Source: Actinomycetes bacterium
GTDB lineage: Bacteria; Actinomycetota; Thermoleophilia; Gaiellales; F1-60-MAGs149
DNA: 64,000 bases
Reading direction: 5' to 3'
NCBI GenBank assembly: GCA_025360225.1
Contig: JANYCN010000072.1
Coordinates: 16,583 to 80,582, forward strand
The position numbers and the translations under genes were made by a program. How positions within the stretch are numbered: the first letter of the stretch is position 1; each line of letters begins with the position of its first letter. A model generated the notes under the pieces. It saw only the letters and a list, made by a program, of their open reading frames with translations. It had not been told where the DNA came from and did no database searches. Shown in pieces: positions 33,262-41,300 of this stretch.

Positions 33262-34075
33262 CCTGCATGGTTTCTCCCTCCCGCGCACGCCCGAGGGGCG
33301 CTCGTCGCTCGTCCCTTCGCCTCCCTGGCACTACGCCGGGGAGATGCTGGTGATCGAGTACTGGTGCGACCCTGCGGCAGCCGCGCGGGCGCTACCGCCC
33401 GGGATCGCACCGCACCCGACCGACCCGGGCCGGGCCGCGGCGCTGTTCGTGGACTGGCAGAGCTGCACGACCGGCCAGGACGAGCTGGTCGACCCGTCGC
33501 GGAGCCAGTACAAGGAGTTCTTCGTCGTCCTGAACGGCGTGATCGGCGACCGCGAGGTGACGACCTGCCCACACATCTGGGTCGATCGCGACTTCGCGCT
33601 CGTGCGCGGCTGGATCCAGGGGTTCCCGAAGAAGCTCGGCTCGGTCTGGATGACGCGGACGTTCGGGCTCGGCAACCTCGCCGATCCAGGGATCCGCTCC
33701 GGTTCCCGGTTCGGTGCGACGGCGGCCGCGAACGACCGGCGGATCGCCGAGGGTACCGTCACCCTCGAGCACGTCTCGCCAGGTGGACCGACGCACAACG
33801 ATCCACCGCTCGTGAACGTGCGCCACTTCCCGCGCCTCGCTGCCGGTCATCACGACGATCCGGCCGTCCACGAGCTCGTCGGCTCGCGCAGCCACACCCG
33901 CAGCGTCTCGGAGATCTGGGAGGGGTCGGCGACGCTGTCGTTCTCAGCCGCGCCAAACGAGGAGCACACAGCGATTGCGCCGGTGCGCGTCGGTCGCGGC
34001 TTCCGTCTCGCGTTCGCCTACACCGTCGACGATCTCGAGATGGTGCAGCAGGTCAGCGGTCGCGTGGGTGGGTGA
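33254..34075 (+). CDS. Acetoacetate decarboxylase (ADC) superfamily protein
   Basis: A 273-residue protein. The Schiff-base Lys region is seen in WIQGFPKKLGSVWMTRTF, after HYAGEMLVIEYWCDPAAAARALPPG. ADC-like proteins decarboxylate or catalyse aldol and hydrolase-type steps on keto acids. It starts at TTG 33254 inside the end of the monooxygenase gene, so both are coupled. In this pathway it may act on the keto acid made after ring cleavage; the exact reaction is unknown. Its last 23 nt overlap a convergent gene. Confidence 0.85.
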   Translation: MADLHGFSLPRTPEGRSSLVPSPPWHYAGEMLVIEYWCDPAAAARALPPGIAPHPTDPGRAAALFVDWQSCTTGQDELVDPSRSQYKEFFVVLNGVIGDREVTTCPHIWVDRDFALVRGWIQGFPKKLGSVWMTRTFGLGNLADPGIRSGSRFGATAAANDRRIAEGTVTLEHVSPGGPTHNDPPLVNVRHFPRLAAGHHDDPAVHELVGSRSHTRSVSEIWEGSATLSFSAAPNEEHTAIAPVRVGRGFRLAFAYTVDDLEMVQQVSGRVGG

Positions 34076-34601
34076 GGTGCCCGACGATCGCGACGATCAG
34101 CAGCCCCAGGGCGCCAATCGTCACGGTTTTTTGGACGAACGACACGAACCGCAGCCACCCGTCGAGCGCGTCCAATCGGAGCACGGTGACCAGCGCGAGC
34201 ACCGCCGAGACGACCAGCCAGACGACCGATCCGTTGAGGGCATTCGCGCTGTTCGGAGGCTTCGGGGCGACCGCCGGAACGTCACTCTCGAGGAACGGTG
34301 CAGGCTCACCCGGATGGATCTTCGCGTGGATCAGCAGGCGCCGTCGACCGGCGGTGCGGATGACCAACGCGCGTGCGTCATCGCTGATCCGCGCCGGCGA
34401 GCCGCTGAACGGCAGGCCGGCATCGAAACGCAGGGACGACCCGTTGAAGGCGATGACCGTCTCGTGCGCGTCGGGGACGACCAGGTACACCGTCGCCGGC
34501 GTCAGGGCGATCGCAGCCTCGCGCCAACGTCCCTCGTGCTCGGCGAGCGCAACGTAGCTCTCGGACACGTCGGCGGCGTAGCGACCGAGGTGGGCGTTCA
34601 T
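34053..34601 (-). CDS. Membrane protein of unknown function
   Basis: A 182-residue protein with a soluble N-terminal part of about 120 residues (YAADVSESYVALAEHEGRWR, then HETVIAFNGSSLRFDAG) and two membrane spans near the C-terminus (VVWLVVSAVLALVTVL and TVTIGALGLLIVAIVGHL). ATG 34601 is chosen because the longer start runs into the divergent SDR promoter. It overlaps the ADC gene 3' end by 23 nt and is the only leftward gene in this part of the cluster. The family is not recognised. Confidence 0.65.
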   Translation of the reverse strand: MNAHLGRYAADVSESYVALAEHEGRWREAAIALTPATVYLVVPDAHETVIAFNGSSLRFDAGLPFSGSPARISDDARALVIRTAGRRRLLIHAKIHPGEPAPFLESDVPAVAPKPPNSANALNGSVVWLVVSAVLALVTVLRLDALDGWLRFVSFVQKTVTIGALGLLIVAIVGHLTHPRDR

Positions 34602-34681
34602 CGTTACAAGCAAGACTGGAGCGATGGCCGGCCAACCTATCACAGTCGTCGGACCGTTCACACGCAGCGAGGAGCACGGTG

Positions 34682-35458
34682 ATGGACAGGGTTGCGCTGG
34701 TTACGGGGGGCGGTACGGGGATCGGAGCGGACGTCTGTCGCCTTCTCGCGGCGCGCGGTTACCGCGTCGCGGTGAACGGGCGACGACCTGGCCCGATCAC
34801 CGACGTAGCTGCAGCGGTTGGCGGCGTCGCAGTTGCCGGCGACGGCGGCGTTCCCGCCGAGGCCGAACGGATCGTGGCGGAGACCGTGGCCGCGTTCGGT
34901 GGTCTGGATTGCCTGGTGCTGAACGCCGGCATCGCCCGCTCGGGCACGATCCTCGAGCAGACGCCGGAGAGCTGGCGTCAGGTGATGCACGCGAACGTCG
35001 ACGCGGCGTTCCTCACCGCGCGCGCTGCGATGCCGCACCTGATCGAGCGTCGCGGCACCGTCGTCGCGGTCGCCTCGAAGGCCGGCATCACAGCTGGCTC
35101 GGCGTCGTCCGCCTACTGCACCTCGAAGGCGGCGATGATCATGCTGGTGAAGTCGATCGCGATCGACTTCGGGCCGATGGGCGTGCGCGCGAACGCGGTC
35201 TGTCCGGCCTGGATCCGCACGGCGATGGCCGATGGATCGATGGACGAGCTGGCTCGTGACCACGGGTGGACTCGCGAGGAGGCCTACGCCTACGCGAACC
35301 GTCTCGTGCCGCAGCGGCGCGCCGGTTCGGTCGCGGAAGCCGCCGCGACGGTCGTGTGGCTCGCATCGGACGAGGCGGGATACGTGAACGGCGTCGCCCT
35401 CCCGGTCGACGGCGGCGCAGCCGTTGTCGACGTCGGGATGGCCTGGGAGGACGCCTGA
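34682..35458 (+). CDS. SDR-family NAD(P)-dependent oxidoreductase
   Basis: A 258-residue classical short-chain dehydrogenase: TGGGTGIGADVCRLL (nucleotide loop), LVLNAGIARSG, the active-site YCTSK after VAVASKAG, and CPAWIRTAMADG. The cofactor may be NADP given Arg residues in VNGRRPG. ATG 34682 is preceded by GAGGAG; a GTG at 34679 is the alternative. It overlaps the aldehyde dehydrogenase by 1 nt (TGATG), so it likely makes the aldehyde or ketone that enzyme handles. Confidence 0.93.
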   Translation: MDRVALVTGGGTGIGADVCRLLAARGYRVAVNGRRPGPITDVAAAVGGVAVAGDGGVPAEAERIVAETVAAFGGLDCLVLNAGIARSGTILEQTPESWRQVMHANVDAAFLTARAAMPHLIERRGTVVAVASKAGITAGSASSAYCTSKAAMIMLVKSIAIDFGPMGVRANAVCPAWIRTAMADGSMDELARDHGWTREEAYAYANRLVPQRRAGSVAEAAATVVWLASDEAGYVNGVALPVDGGAAVVDVGMAWEDA

Positions 35459-36906
35459 TGGCGCTCGTTGCTGGCGTCGACGTCTCGACCGATCACTACG
35501 TCAACGGGCGTCGTCTCGCGAGCGCCGTGACCTTCGAGGACCGCTCGCCGCTCGACGGGTCGTTGCTCGCGAACGTCTCCCGCGGGGACGCGGCGACGGC
35601 CGACGCGGCGATCGGGGCCGCCGCTACCGCATTCCCCTCCTGGGCGGCGCTTGGGCCCGCGGATCGCGCCGTCTACCTGCGACGCCTCGCCGACCTGATC
35701 GACGCGAACGTCGAGCGGATCGCGGCCGTCGAGTGCGTCGACATGGCGATGCTCCACGAGTCTCTCCGTCTCCGCGTGATCGCGCGCGGTGCCCGCAACT
35801 TCCGCGCCTACGCCGACCTGGCGGCCGCGTACGTCGAGCGGGCCTGGGAGTCGAACGGCACCCGCAACCGCGTCGTCCGCATGCCTGCCGGCCCGGCGGT
35901 GGTGATCACGCCCTGGAACGCGCCGTTCATGCTCTCGACGTGGAAGTGCGCACCCGCGCTCGCCGCTGGCTGCACGGTCGTCCTGAAGCCGGCGGAGTGG
36001 TCGCCGCTCTCGTGCTCGCTGCTCGCCGACCTCGCTGAGGAGGCTGGCCTGCCGCCCGGCGTGTTCAACGTGGTGCAGGGGATCGGCGAGGAGGTTGGTG
36101 CGGCGCTCGTCTCCGATCCGCGCGTACGTCGCGTCAGCTTCACCGGCTCGCCCGCGACGGCGCGACAGATCGGCGTCGCCGCTGCGCGCAACCTGGTGCC
36201 GTTCACCGCCGAGCTTGGTGGCAAGAACCCGTTGATCGTGTTTGCCGACGCCGACCTCGACGCCGCCGCGAGGAAGGCTGCCGGGCAGTACGACGACAGC
36301 GGGCAGGTCTGCCTCTCCGGCACCCGGCTGCTGGTAGAAGCGTCGGTGCGTGAGCGGTTCCTCGAACGGTTCCACCACCACACCGACCAGCACGTGCTCG
36401 GCGACTCGCGTGACCCCGAGACGACGATCAGCCCACTGATCCATCCTGATCACCTGGCGCACGTGGCCGGCTTCGTCGAGCGCGCCCGCGCCGCTGGAGA
36501 CGAGGTCGTCCGCGGTGGCCGCGTCTGGCGTGAGGGCGGCCTCTGGTACGAGCCGACGCTGATCTTCCCCCGCTCAAACGACGCGGAGATCGTGCAGAAC
36601 GAGGTGTTCGGGCCGGTCCTGACCTTCCAGACCTTCCGCGACGAGACGGAGGCGATCGACCTCGCGAACAGCACCCGTTACGGCCTCTCGGGGATCGTCT
36701 ACACGGGGAGCGAGGAGCGAGCGAACCGCGTCGGTCGCGCCGTGCGTGCCGGCACGGTGTGGGCGAACTGCTTCCTGATCCGCGACCTGACCGCGCCGTT
36801 CGGTGGGATCGGGATCTCCGGCCTCGGGCGCGAGGGTGGCGACTACGCACTTGACTTCTGCAGCGACCTGAAGACCCTCCAGATTCTCGATGGGAGCACG
36901 ACGTGA
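35458..36906 (+). CDS. Aldehyde dehydrogenase
   Basis: A 482-residue NAD(P)-dependent aldehyde dehydrogenase. Landmarks are VVITPWNAPFMLSTWK, GCTVVLKPAEWSP, the FTGSPATARQIG turn, the general-base Glu in AELGGKNPLIVF and the nucleophile Cys in YDDSGQVCLSGTR. The best family fit is the hydroxymuconic-semialdehyde or betaine-aldehyde type, which agrees with the meta-cleavage neighbours. Start ATG 35458 overlaps the SDR stop; the gene for GFA follows with a 4-nt overlap. Confidence 0.94.
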   Translation: MALVAGVDVSTDHYVNGRRLASAVTFEDRSPLDGSLLANVSRGDAATADAAIGAAATAFPSWAALGPADRAVYLRRLADLIDANVERIAAVECVDMAMLHESLRLRVIARGARNFRAYADLAAAYVERAWESNGTRNRVVRMPAGPAVVITPWNAPFMLSTWKCAPALAAGCTVVLKPAEWSPLSCSLLADLAEEAGLPPGVFNVVQGIGEEVGAALVSDPRVRRVSFTGSPATARQIGVAAARNLVPFTAELGGKNPLIVFADADLDAAARKAAGQYDDSGQVCLSGTRLLVEASVRERFLERFHHHTDQHVLGDSRDPETTISPLIHPDHLAHVAGFVERARAAGDEVVRGGRVWREGGLWYEPTLIFPRSNDAEIVQNEVFGPVLTFQTFRDETEAIDLANSTRYGLSGIVYTGSEERANRVGRAVRAGTVWANCFLIRDLTAPFGGIGISGLGREGGDYALDFCSDLKTLQILDGSTT

Positions 36907-37319
36907 GCGAGCACCACGAGGGCGGCTGCCACTGCGGCGCCGTGACCTTCACGATCGGCGGGGCGATCCGCGACGTCACCGTCTGCCACTGCAGCATCTG
37001 CCGCAACCTCCACGGCGGTGCCGCCGCCTACAGCCAGTGCCGCGCGGCTGACCTCGCGATCGCCGGCGAGGCGTTGCGCTGGTACGCCTCCGGGGTAGGA
37101 TCGGAGTACGGCTTCTGCCCGGAGTGCGGCTCGAGCCTGTTCTGGCGTCGGAACGACGGGATGGTCTCGTTCAGCGCCGGCGCCCTGCGCGGCGAGCACG
37201 GGATCCGCACGACCCACCACATCTGGGTCGGGTCGGCCGGCAGCTACGAGGATCTCTCGAGGGCCCGCCCACAGCACGAGACGGACAGCGCGTCGGCGCT
37301 CGTGGCCCGAGACGGGTGA
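36903..37319 (+). CDS. GFA/CENP-V family zinc protein
   Basis: A 138-residue protein with the full set of zinc ligands: GGCHCGAVTF, CHCSICRNLHG and YGFCPECGSSLFWR. Members are named glutathione-dependent formaldehyde-activating enzymes, but most have unknown substrates. Position at the end of the catabolic operon suggests handling of a reactive aldehyde. GTG 36903 overlaps the ALDH stop by 4 nt. Confidence 0.92.
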   Translation: MSEHHEGGCHCGAVTFTIGGAIRDVTVCHCSICRNLHGGAAAYSQCRAADLAIAGEALRWYASGVGSEYGFCPECGSSLFWRRNDGMVSFSAGALRGEHGIRTTHHIWVGSAGSYEDLSRARPQHETDSASALVARDG

Positions 37320-37332
37320 GGAGCGAGCGTCG

Positions 37333-37494
37333 CTGAACGAGTACGCACCGGCGCTGCTACACCGCTGGCCTGCGGGTGAGCGGCACGCGCGGATCGATGG
37401 CTCGCTCGCCTTCATCGATCTGAGCGGGTTCACGGCGCTCACGGAGGCGCTTGCGGCGCGCGGCCGCGTCGGCGCAGAGGAGACCCAGCGCGTC
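37333..37494 (+). pseudogene. 5' remnant of a class III adenylate/guanylate cyclase gene
   Basis: One frame reads LNEYAPALLHRWPAGERHAR, then IDGSLAFIDLSGFTALTEAL and AARGRVGAEE. This is the usual N-terminus and first metal-binding strand of class III cyclase domains (FIDLSGFT with the first catalytic Asp). After GAEE the similarity stops abruptly; the frame continues with unrelated residues to a TAG near 37656. No ATG, GTG or TTG precedes it in frame. More than 90 per cent of the catalytic domain is missing, so this is a truncated leftover. Confidence 0.65.
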
Positions 37495-37751
37495 GTGTGG
37501 TCCTTCTTCGCAGTTCCCCCTTCACGTCGCCGGCTCCCGGCGGGACATCTTGAAGCCCTTGACCGCTGTTCGTCGCGGTGCTACCGTTCTCTAACGCGGA
37601 AAGGAGGTGGTCCAGACTTGCAAGGTCTTGTGGCTAGTGGAGGTACTCGCTCGTAGGGGCGAAACCCCTGAACCGACGGGGAATCGCAGAGCCAGCGTTG
37701 GCGCGGCCGCCGGTCGGCCAGCGCCCCTGCGAAATACCGCAGTGCCAGGAA
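37495..37751 (+). other. Structured intergenic stretch with a very strong ribosome-binding sequence
   Basis: GGAAAGGAGGTGG (37598-37610) is almost fully complementary to the 16S 3' end. Ten nt after AGGAGG a TTG (37618) opens a 13-codon frame, LQGLVASGGTRS then TAG. Then come AGGGG-CGAAA-CCCCT and several GC-rich dyads up to about 37740. A longer frame from GTG 37607 runs antisense through the ArsC-type gene and is not credible. The stretch may be a leader peptide, a small RNA or scar sequence; I do not recognise an RNA family. Confidence 0.4.
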
Positions 37752-37785
37752 CGGGCGTCGCCGCACCACGTGTGCGCGGCGCCCG
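37752..37785. terminator. Long hairpin in the intergenic region
   Basis: Bases 37752-37761 pair with 37776-37785 (ten pairs, one G-U), then after a bulged C 37762-37766 pair with 37770-37774 around a CAC loop. It may end transcription from the left or back up the terminator of the leftward ArsC-type gene. Confidence 0.5.
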
Positions 37786-37840
37786 TTCTCGTCCTGCCGG
37801 CGTGGTCGACCGAACGCTCCCTTCTGTCCGGGCTGGTGCC

Positions 37841-37863
37841 AAGCCTGGATCCAATCCAGGCTT
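37841..37863 (-). terminator. Intrinsic-type hairpin at the end of the ArsC-family gene
   Basis: AAGCCTGGAT (37841-37850) and ATCCAGGCTT (37854-37863) make a perfect 10-bp stem with a 3-nt loop. The right arm overlaps the TAA stop of the leftward gene. Confidence 0.7.
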
Positions 37864-38215
37864 ACGGGGAGAGCAGGGCTCGGATCCGTTCCTTCGGCCG
37901 GCCGATGATTGCGCGGCCGTCGTGGACGACGATAGGGCGTTGCAGGAGCGCGGGCCGCGCGAGGAGCAGCTCGACGACCGGGCCAGGTGTGACGTAGTCT
38001 GCTTCGTCGAGCGCGAGCTTCTTGAACAGCGAGTCCTTGCGGACGAGGTCGGCGACCGGGTCCTCCAGGGCGGCGACGATCGCCTCGAGCACCTCGCGGG
38101 TCGGGCGGTCCTTCATGTAGTCGACGACGTCGAACTCGACGCCCAGCTCCTCAGCGATCGTGAGGGCGCTCACGGACGAGCCTCAATGACGGTTGTGAAA
38201 GATCGTTGTTGACAT
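37862..38215 (-). CDS. ArsC/Spx-family protein, probable selenoprotein (in-frame UGA at 38183-38185)
   Basis: Read from ATG 38215 the protein is 117 residues with one internal UGA: MSTTIFHNRH-U-GSSVSALT, then ELGVEFDVVDYMKDRPTREV, DLVRKDSLFKKL and RPIVVHDGRAIIGRP. Aligned with ArsC (HNPACGTSR), the UGA falls exactly on the nucleophilic Cys. The downstream GTG 38173 would give 103 residues lacking the active site. TAGAAT (complement of 38223-38228) is 7 nt before ATG 38215, so transcription appears set for the full-length start. A 6-bp hairpin follows the UGA. Alternatives are a nonsense mutation or a sequencing error for TGC/TGT. No sel genes lie in the window. Confidence 0.75.
38159..38174 (-). 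promoter_or_regulatory. Candidate bacterial SECIS-like hairpin after the UGA
   Basis: On the minus strand CGUGAG-CGCC-CUCACG forms a perfect 6-bp stem with a tetraloop, beginning 9 nt after the UGA (38183-38185). Bacterial SECIS elements are short stem-loops directly downstream of the UGA inside the coding region. The element fits that form in position and size, but loop bases that SelB would contact cannot be proven by eye. Confidence 0.45.
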
Positions 38216-38301
38216 GGGATCCATTCTAGCGACGATCCATTCGGTTCAATAGCCTTCGCGATTCGATCCTTGAGGATCGTTGTGGTGATACCGTTCGTTC
38301 G

Positions 38302-41300
38302 ATGACCGGCCTGTATGACCCTCGCTTCGAGCACGACGCCTGTGGCCTCGGCGCGCTCGTGCAGCTTGACGGAGTGGCGTCGCACGGCCTCGTCGCGAGC
38401 GCGATCGAGGTGCTCGCGAACATGGACCACCGTGGCGCGAGCGGGGCCGACCCGGAGACCGGTGACGGTGCCGGGATCCTGACGCAGATCCCCGATGCGT
38501 TCCTGCGCGCCGCCGTCCGACGCGAGCTCGGTGTCGACCTGCCGGCCCCGGGCGACTACGCCGTCGGGATGGCGTTCCTGCCACGCGACCCGGCGATGCG
38601 TCTGCGTTGCGAGGAGCTGTTCGTCCGCATCTGCGTCGAGGAGGGGCACCGGGCGCTCGGCTGGCGCGACGTCCCCGTCGCCCCTGCAGCGATCGGAGCG
38701 CTCGCGCGCGATTCCGAGCCGGTCGTACGTCAGCTGCTCGTCGAGCGACGGGGCGGGGATGGCGAGACGTTTGGGCGCAAGCTCTACGTCATCCGCCGCC
38801 GCGTCGAGAAGGAGGCGGCCGCGAGCGGTGTCGCCATGAGCGCCTTCTCGGTCGTCTCGCTCTCCCACCGCACTGTCGTGTACAAGGGCCTCCTGCGCGC
38901 GACGCAGCTGTCCGCCTACTACAGCGACCTGCGTGATCCGGCCTTCGCCTCGGCGATCGCGCTGGTGCACTCGCGCTTCTCGACGAACACGCTCGGCACG
39001 TGGGACCTCGCGCATCCGTTCAACTACCTGTGCCACAACGGCGAGATCAACACGGTGCGCGGCAACCACGCATGGCTCACCGCCCGCGAGCCGCAGCTGC
39101 GCTCGGAGCGCTTCGGTGGCGACCTCCAGAAGCTGTTCCCGATCGCCGATGAGCGGTGGTCTGACTCAGCGGTTCTTGATGCGGTGGTCGAGCTGCTCGT
39201 CCACGGCGGTCGCTCCCTGCCGCACGCGCTCGCGATGCTCGTGCCACCGGCCTGGACCGACCCGTCCCTCGACCTGCCGGACGCCGTGCGCGCGTTCCAC
39301 GAGTACCACGCGTCACTGACCGAGCCGTGGGACGGGCCGGCGGCGCTGCTGGCAACGGACGGCGTGCGCGTCTGCGCGATGCTCGACCGCAACGGGCTGC
39401 GACCGGGCCGCTTCGTGCGCACCAGGGGCGGCCTCGTCGTCGTCGCATCCGAGGCCGGCGTGCTCGACCTGCCAGCCGCAGAGATCGTCGAGGCCGGCCG
39501 GCTCGAGCCTGGTCGGATGCTCGTGCTCGACACCGAGTCGGCTCGTGTGATCCGCGACGACGAGGTGAAGCGCGTCCTCGCGCGTCGCCAGCCCTACCGC
39601 CAGTGGCTCGACGCGGAGAAGCTGTTCCTTGACGATCAGCGACCACGCACGGTTGAACCGATCGCTCCGGACGAGCTGGTACGGCTCCAACGCGCGTTCT
39701 CCTACACGCGCGAGGACCTGCGGATGGTGATCGCGCCGATGGCTCGCGACGGCGTCGAGGCGACCGGCTCGATGGGCGACGACGCACCGCTCGCAGCGCT
39801 CTCCGAGCGCCCGAAGCTGCTGTCGGCGTACTTCAAGCAGCACTTCGCCCAGGTCACCAACCCGCCGATCGACCCGCAGCGGGAGGCGCTCGTGATGAGC
39901 CTTCGCACGACGGTCGGCGCGATCGGCAACCTCCTCGACGAGACGCCGGAGCACTGCCGACGCGTCGCGATGGCTGGGCCGATCCTGCAGTCCGGCGAGC
40001 TCGCAAAGCTCCGTCACCTCGACAGCCGGTTTCGCACCGAGACGCTCTCGACGCTCTATCCGATCGCCGAGGGGGCGGCGGGGATCGAGCACGCCGTCGA
40101 CGCGCTGTGCCGCGATGCCTCGCGCCTCGTGTGGGACGGCACCGCGATTATCGTGCTGTCAGACCGCGGCGTGAACGCCGAGCTGGCGCCGATCTCGCCG
40201 CTCCTCGCCACCGCCGCCGTGCACAGCCACCTCGTCCGCGAGGGAGCCCGCACGATGTGCGGCCTCGTCGTCGAGTCGGGCGAGCCGCGCGAGGCGATGC
40301 ACTTCGCGCTGCTGATCGGCTACGGCGCCGCGGCGGTCAACCCGTACCTCGCGCTCGAGTCGCTGCGGGCGCTGCACGCCGATGGCGAGCTCGGCGAGCT
40401 GACGCTCGGCGAGGCGCGCGAGCGCTACGTCAAAGCAGTCGGCAAGGCGCTGTTGAAGGTCTGCTCGAAGATGGGGATCTCGACGATCCAGAGCTACCGC
40501 GGCGCGCAGATCTTCGAGGCGATCGGTCTCGGTCGCAGGCTCGTCGACCGGTACTTCACCGGCACCGTCTCCCGGGTTGGCGGCCTCGAGATCGGCGACC
40601 TGCACGATGAGATCGCCGAGCGCCACCTCGCCGCGTTCGGTCAGCCCGACGCGCCAGAGCTCGACGGCGGTGGCGAGCTCCAGTTCCGCCAGGACGGCGA
40701 GCACCACGCCTGGAACCCCACCTCGATCGTCGCGCTGCAACGCGCCGTCCGGGATCGCTCCGCGCCGTCCTTCGCAGAGTTCGCCGGCTCGATCGACCGC
40801 TCGAACCGGCTGCAGACGCTGCGCGGGCTGCTCGAGCTCGTTCCGGCCGCGGAGCCGATCGCGCTCGAGGAGGTCGAGGGTTCTGACACGATCGTGCGGC
40901 GGTTCGCTACGGGCGCGATGAGCCTCGGCTCGATCTCCCCGGAGACGCACGAGACGCTGGCGATCGCGATGAACCGCCTCGGCGGGCGCTCGAACACCGG
41001 TGAGGGTGGCGAGGATCCGGCGCGTTCGGTGGCGGACGCCAACGGTGACCTTCGCCGCTCGGCGATCAAGCAGGTGGCGAGCGCGCGTTTTGGCGTGACG
41101 ACGCCGTACCTCGTCGATGCCGACCAGCTGCAGATCAAGGTCGCACAGGGCGCGAAGCCGGGGGAGGGTGGGCAGCTGCCGGGCTACAAGGTCGACGCGC
41201 ACATCGCCTGGCTCCGTCACTCGACTCCGGGGGTGACGCTGATCTCGCCGCCGCCGCACCACGACATCTACTCGATCGAGGATCTCGCGCAGCTGATCCA

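Noticed and set aside
37862..38173. Short version of the ArsC-type gene starting at GTG 38173
   Set aside because: It lacks the HNxxC active-site segment and has no promoter or ribosome-binding signal at the right distance; the ATG 38215 reading with UGA explains the sequence better.
37607..38212. 201-codon plus-strand frame over the intergenic region and ArsC-type gene
   Set aside because: It is antisense to a conserved gene, has no recognisable domain and a composition typical of a shadow frame in GC-rich DNA.
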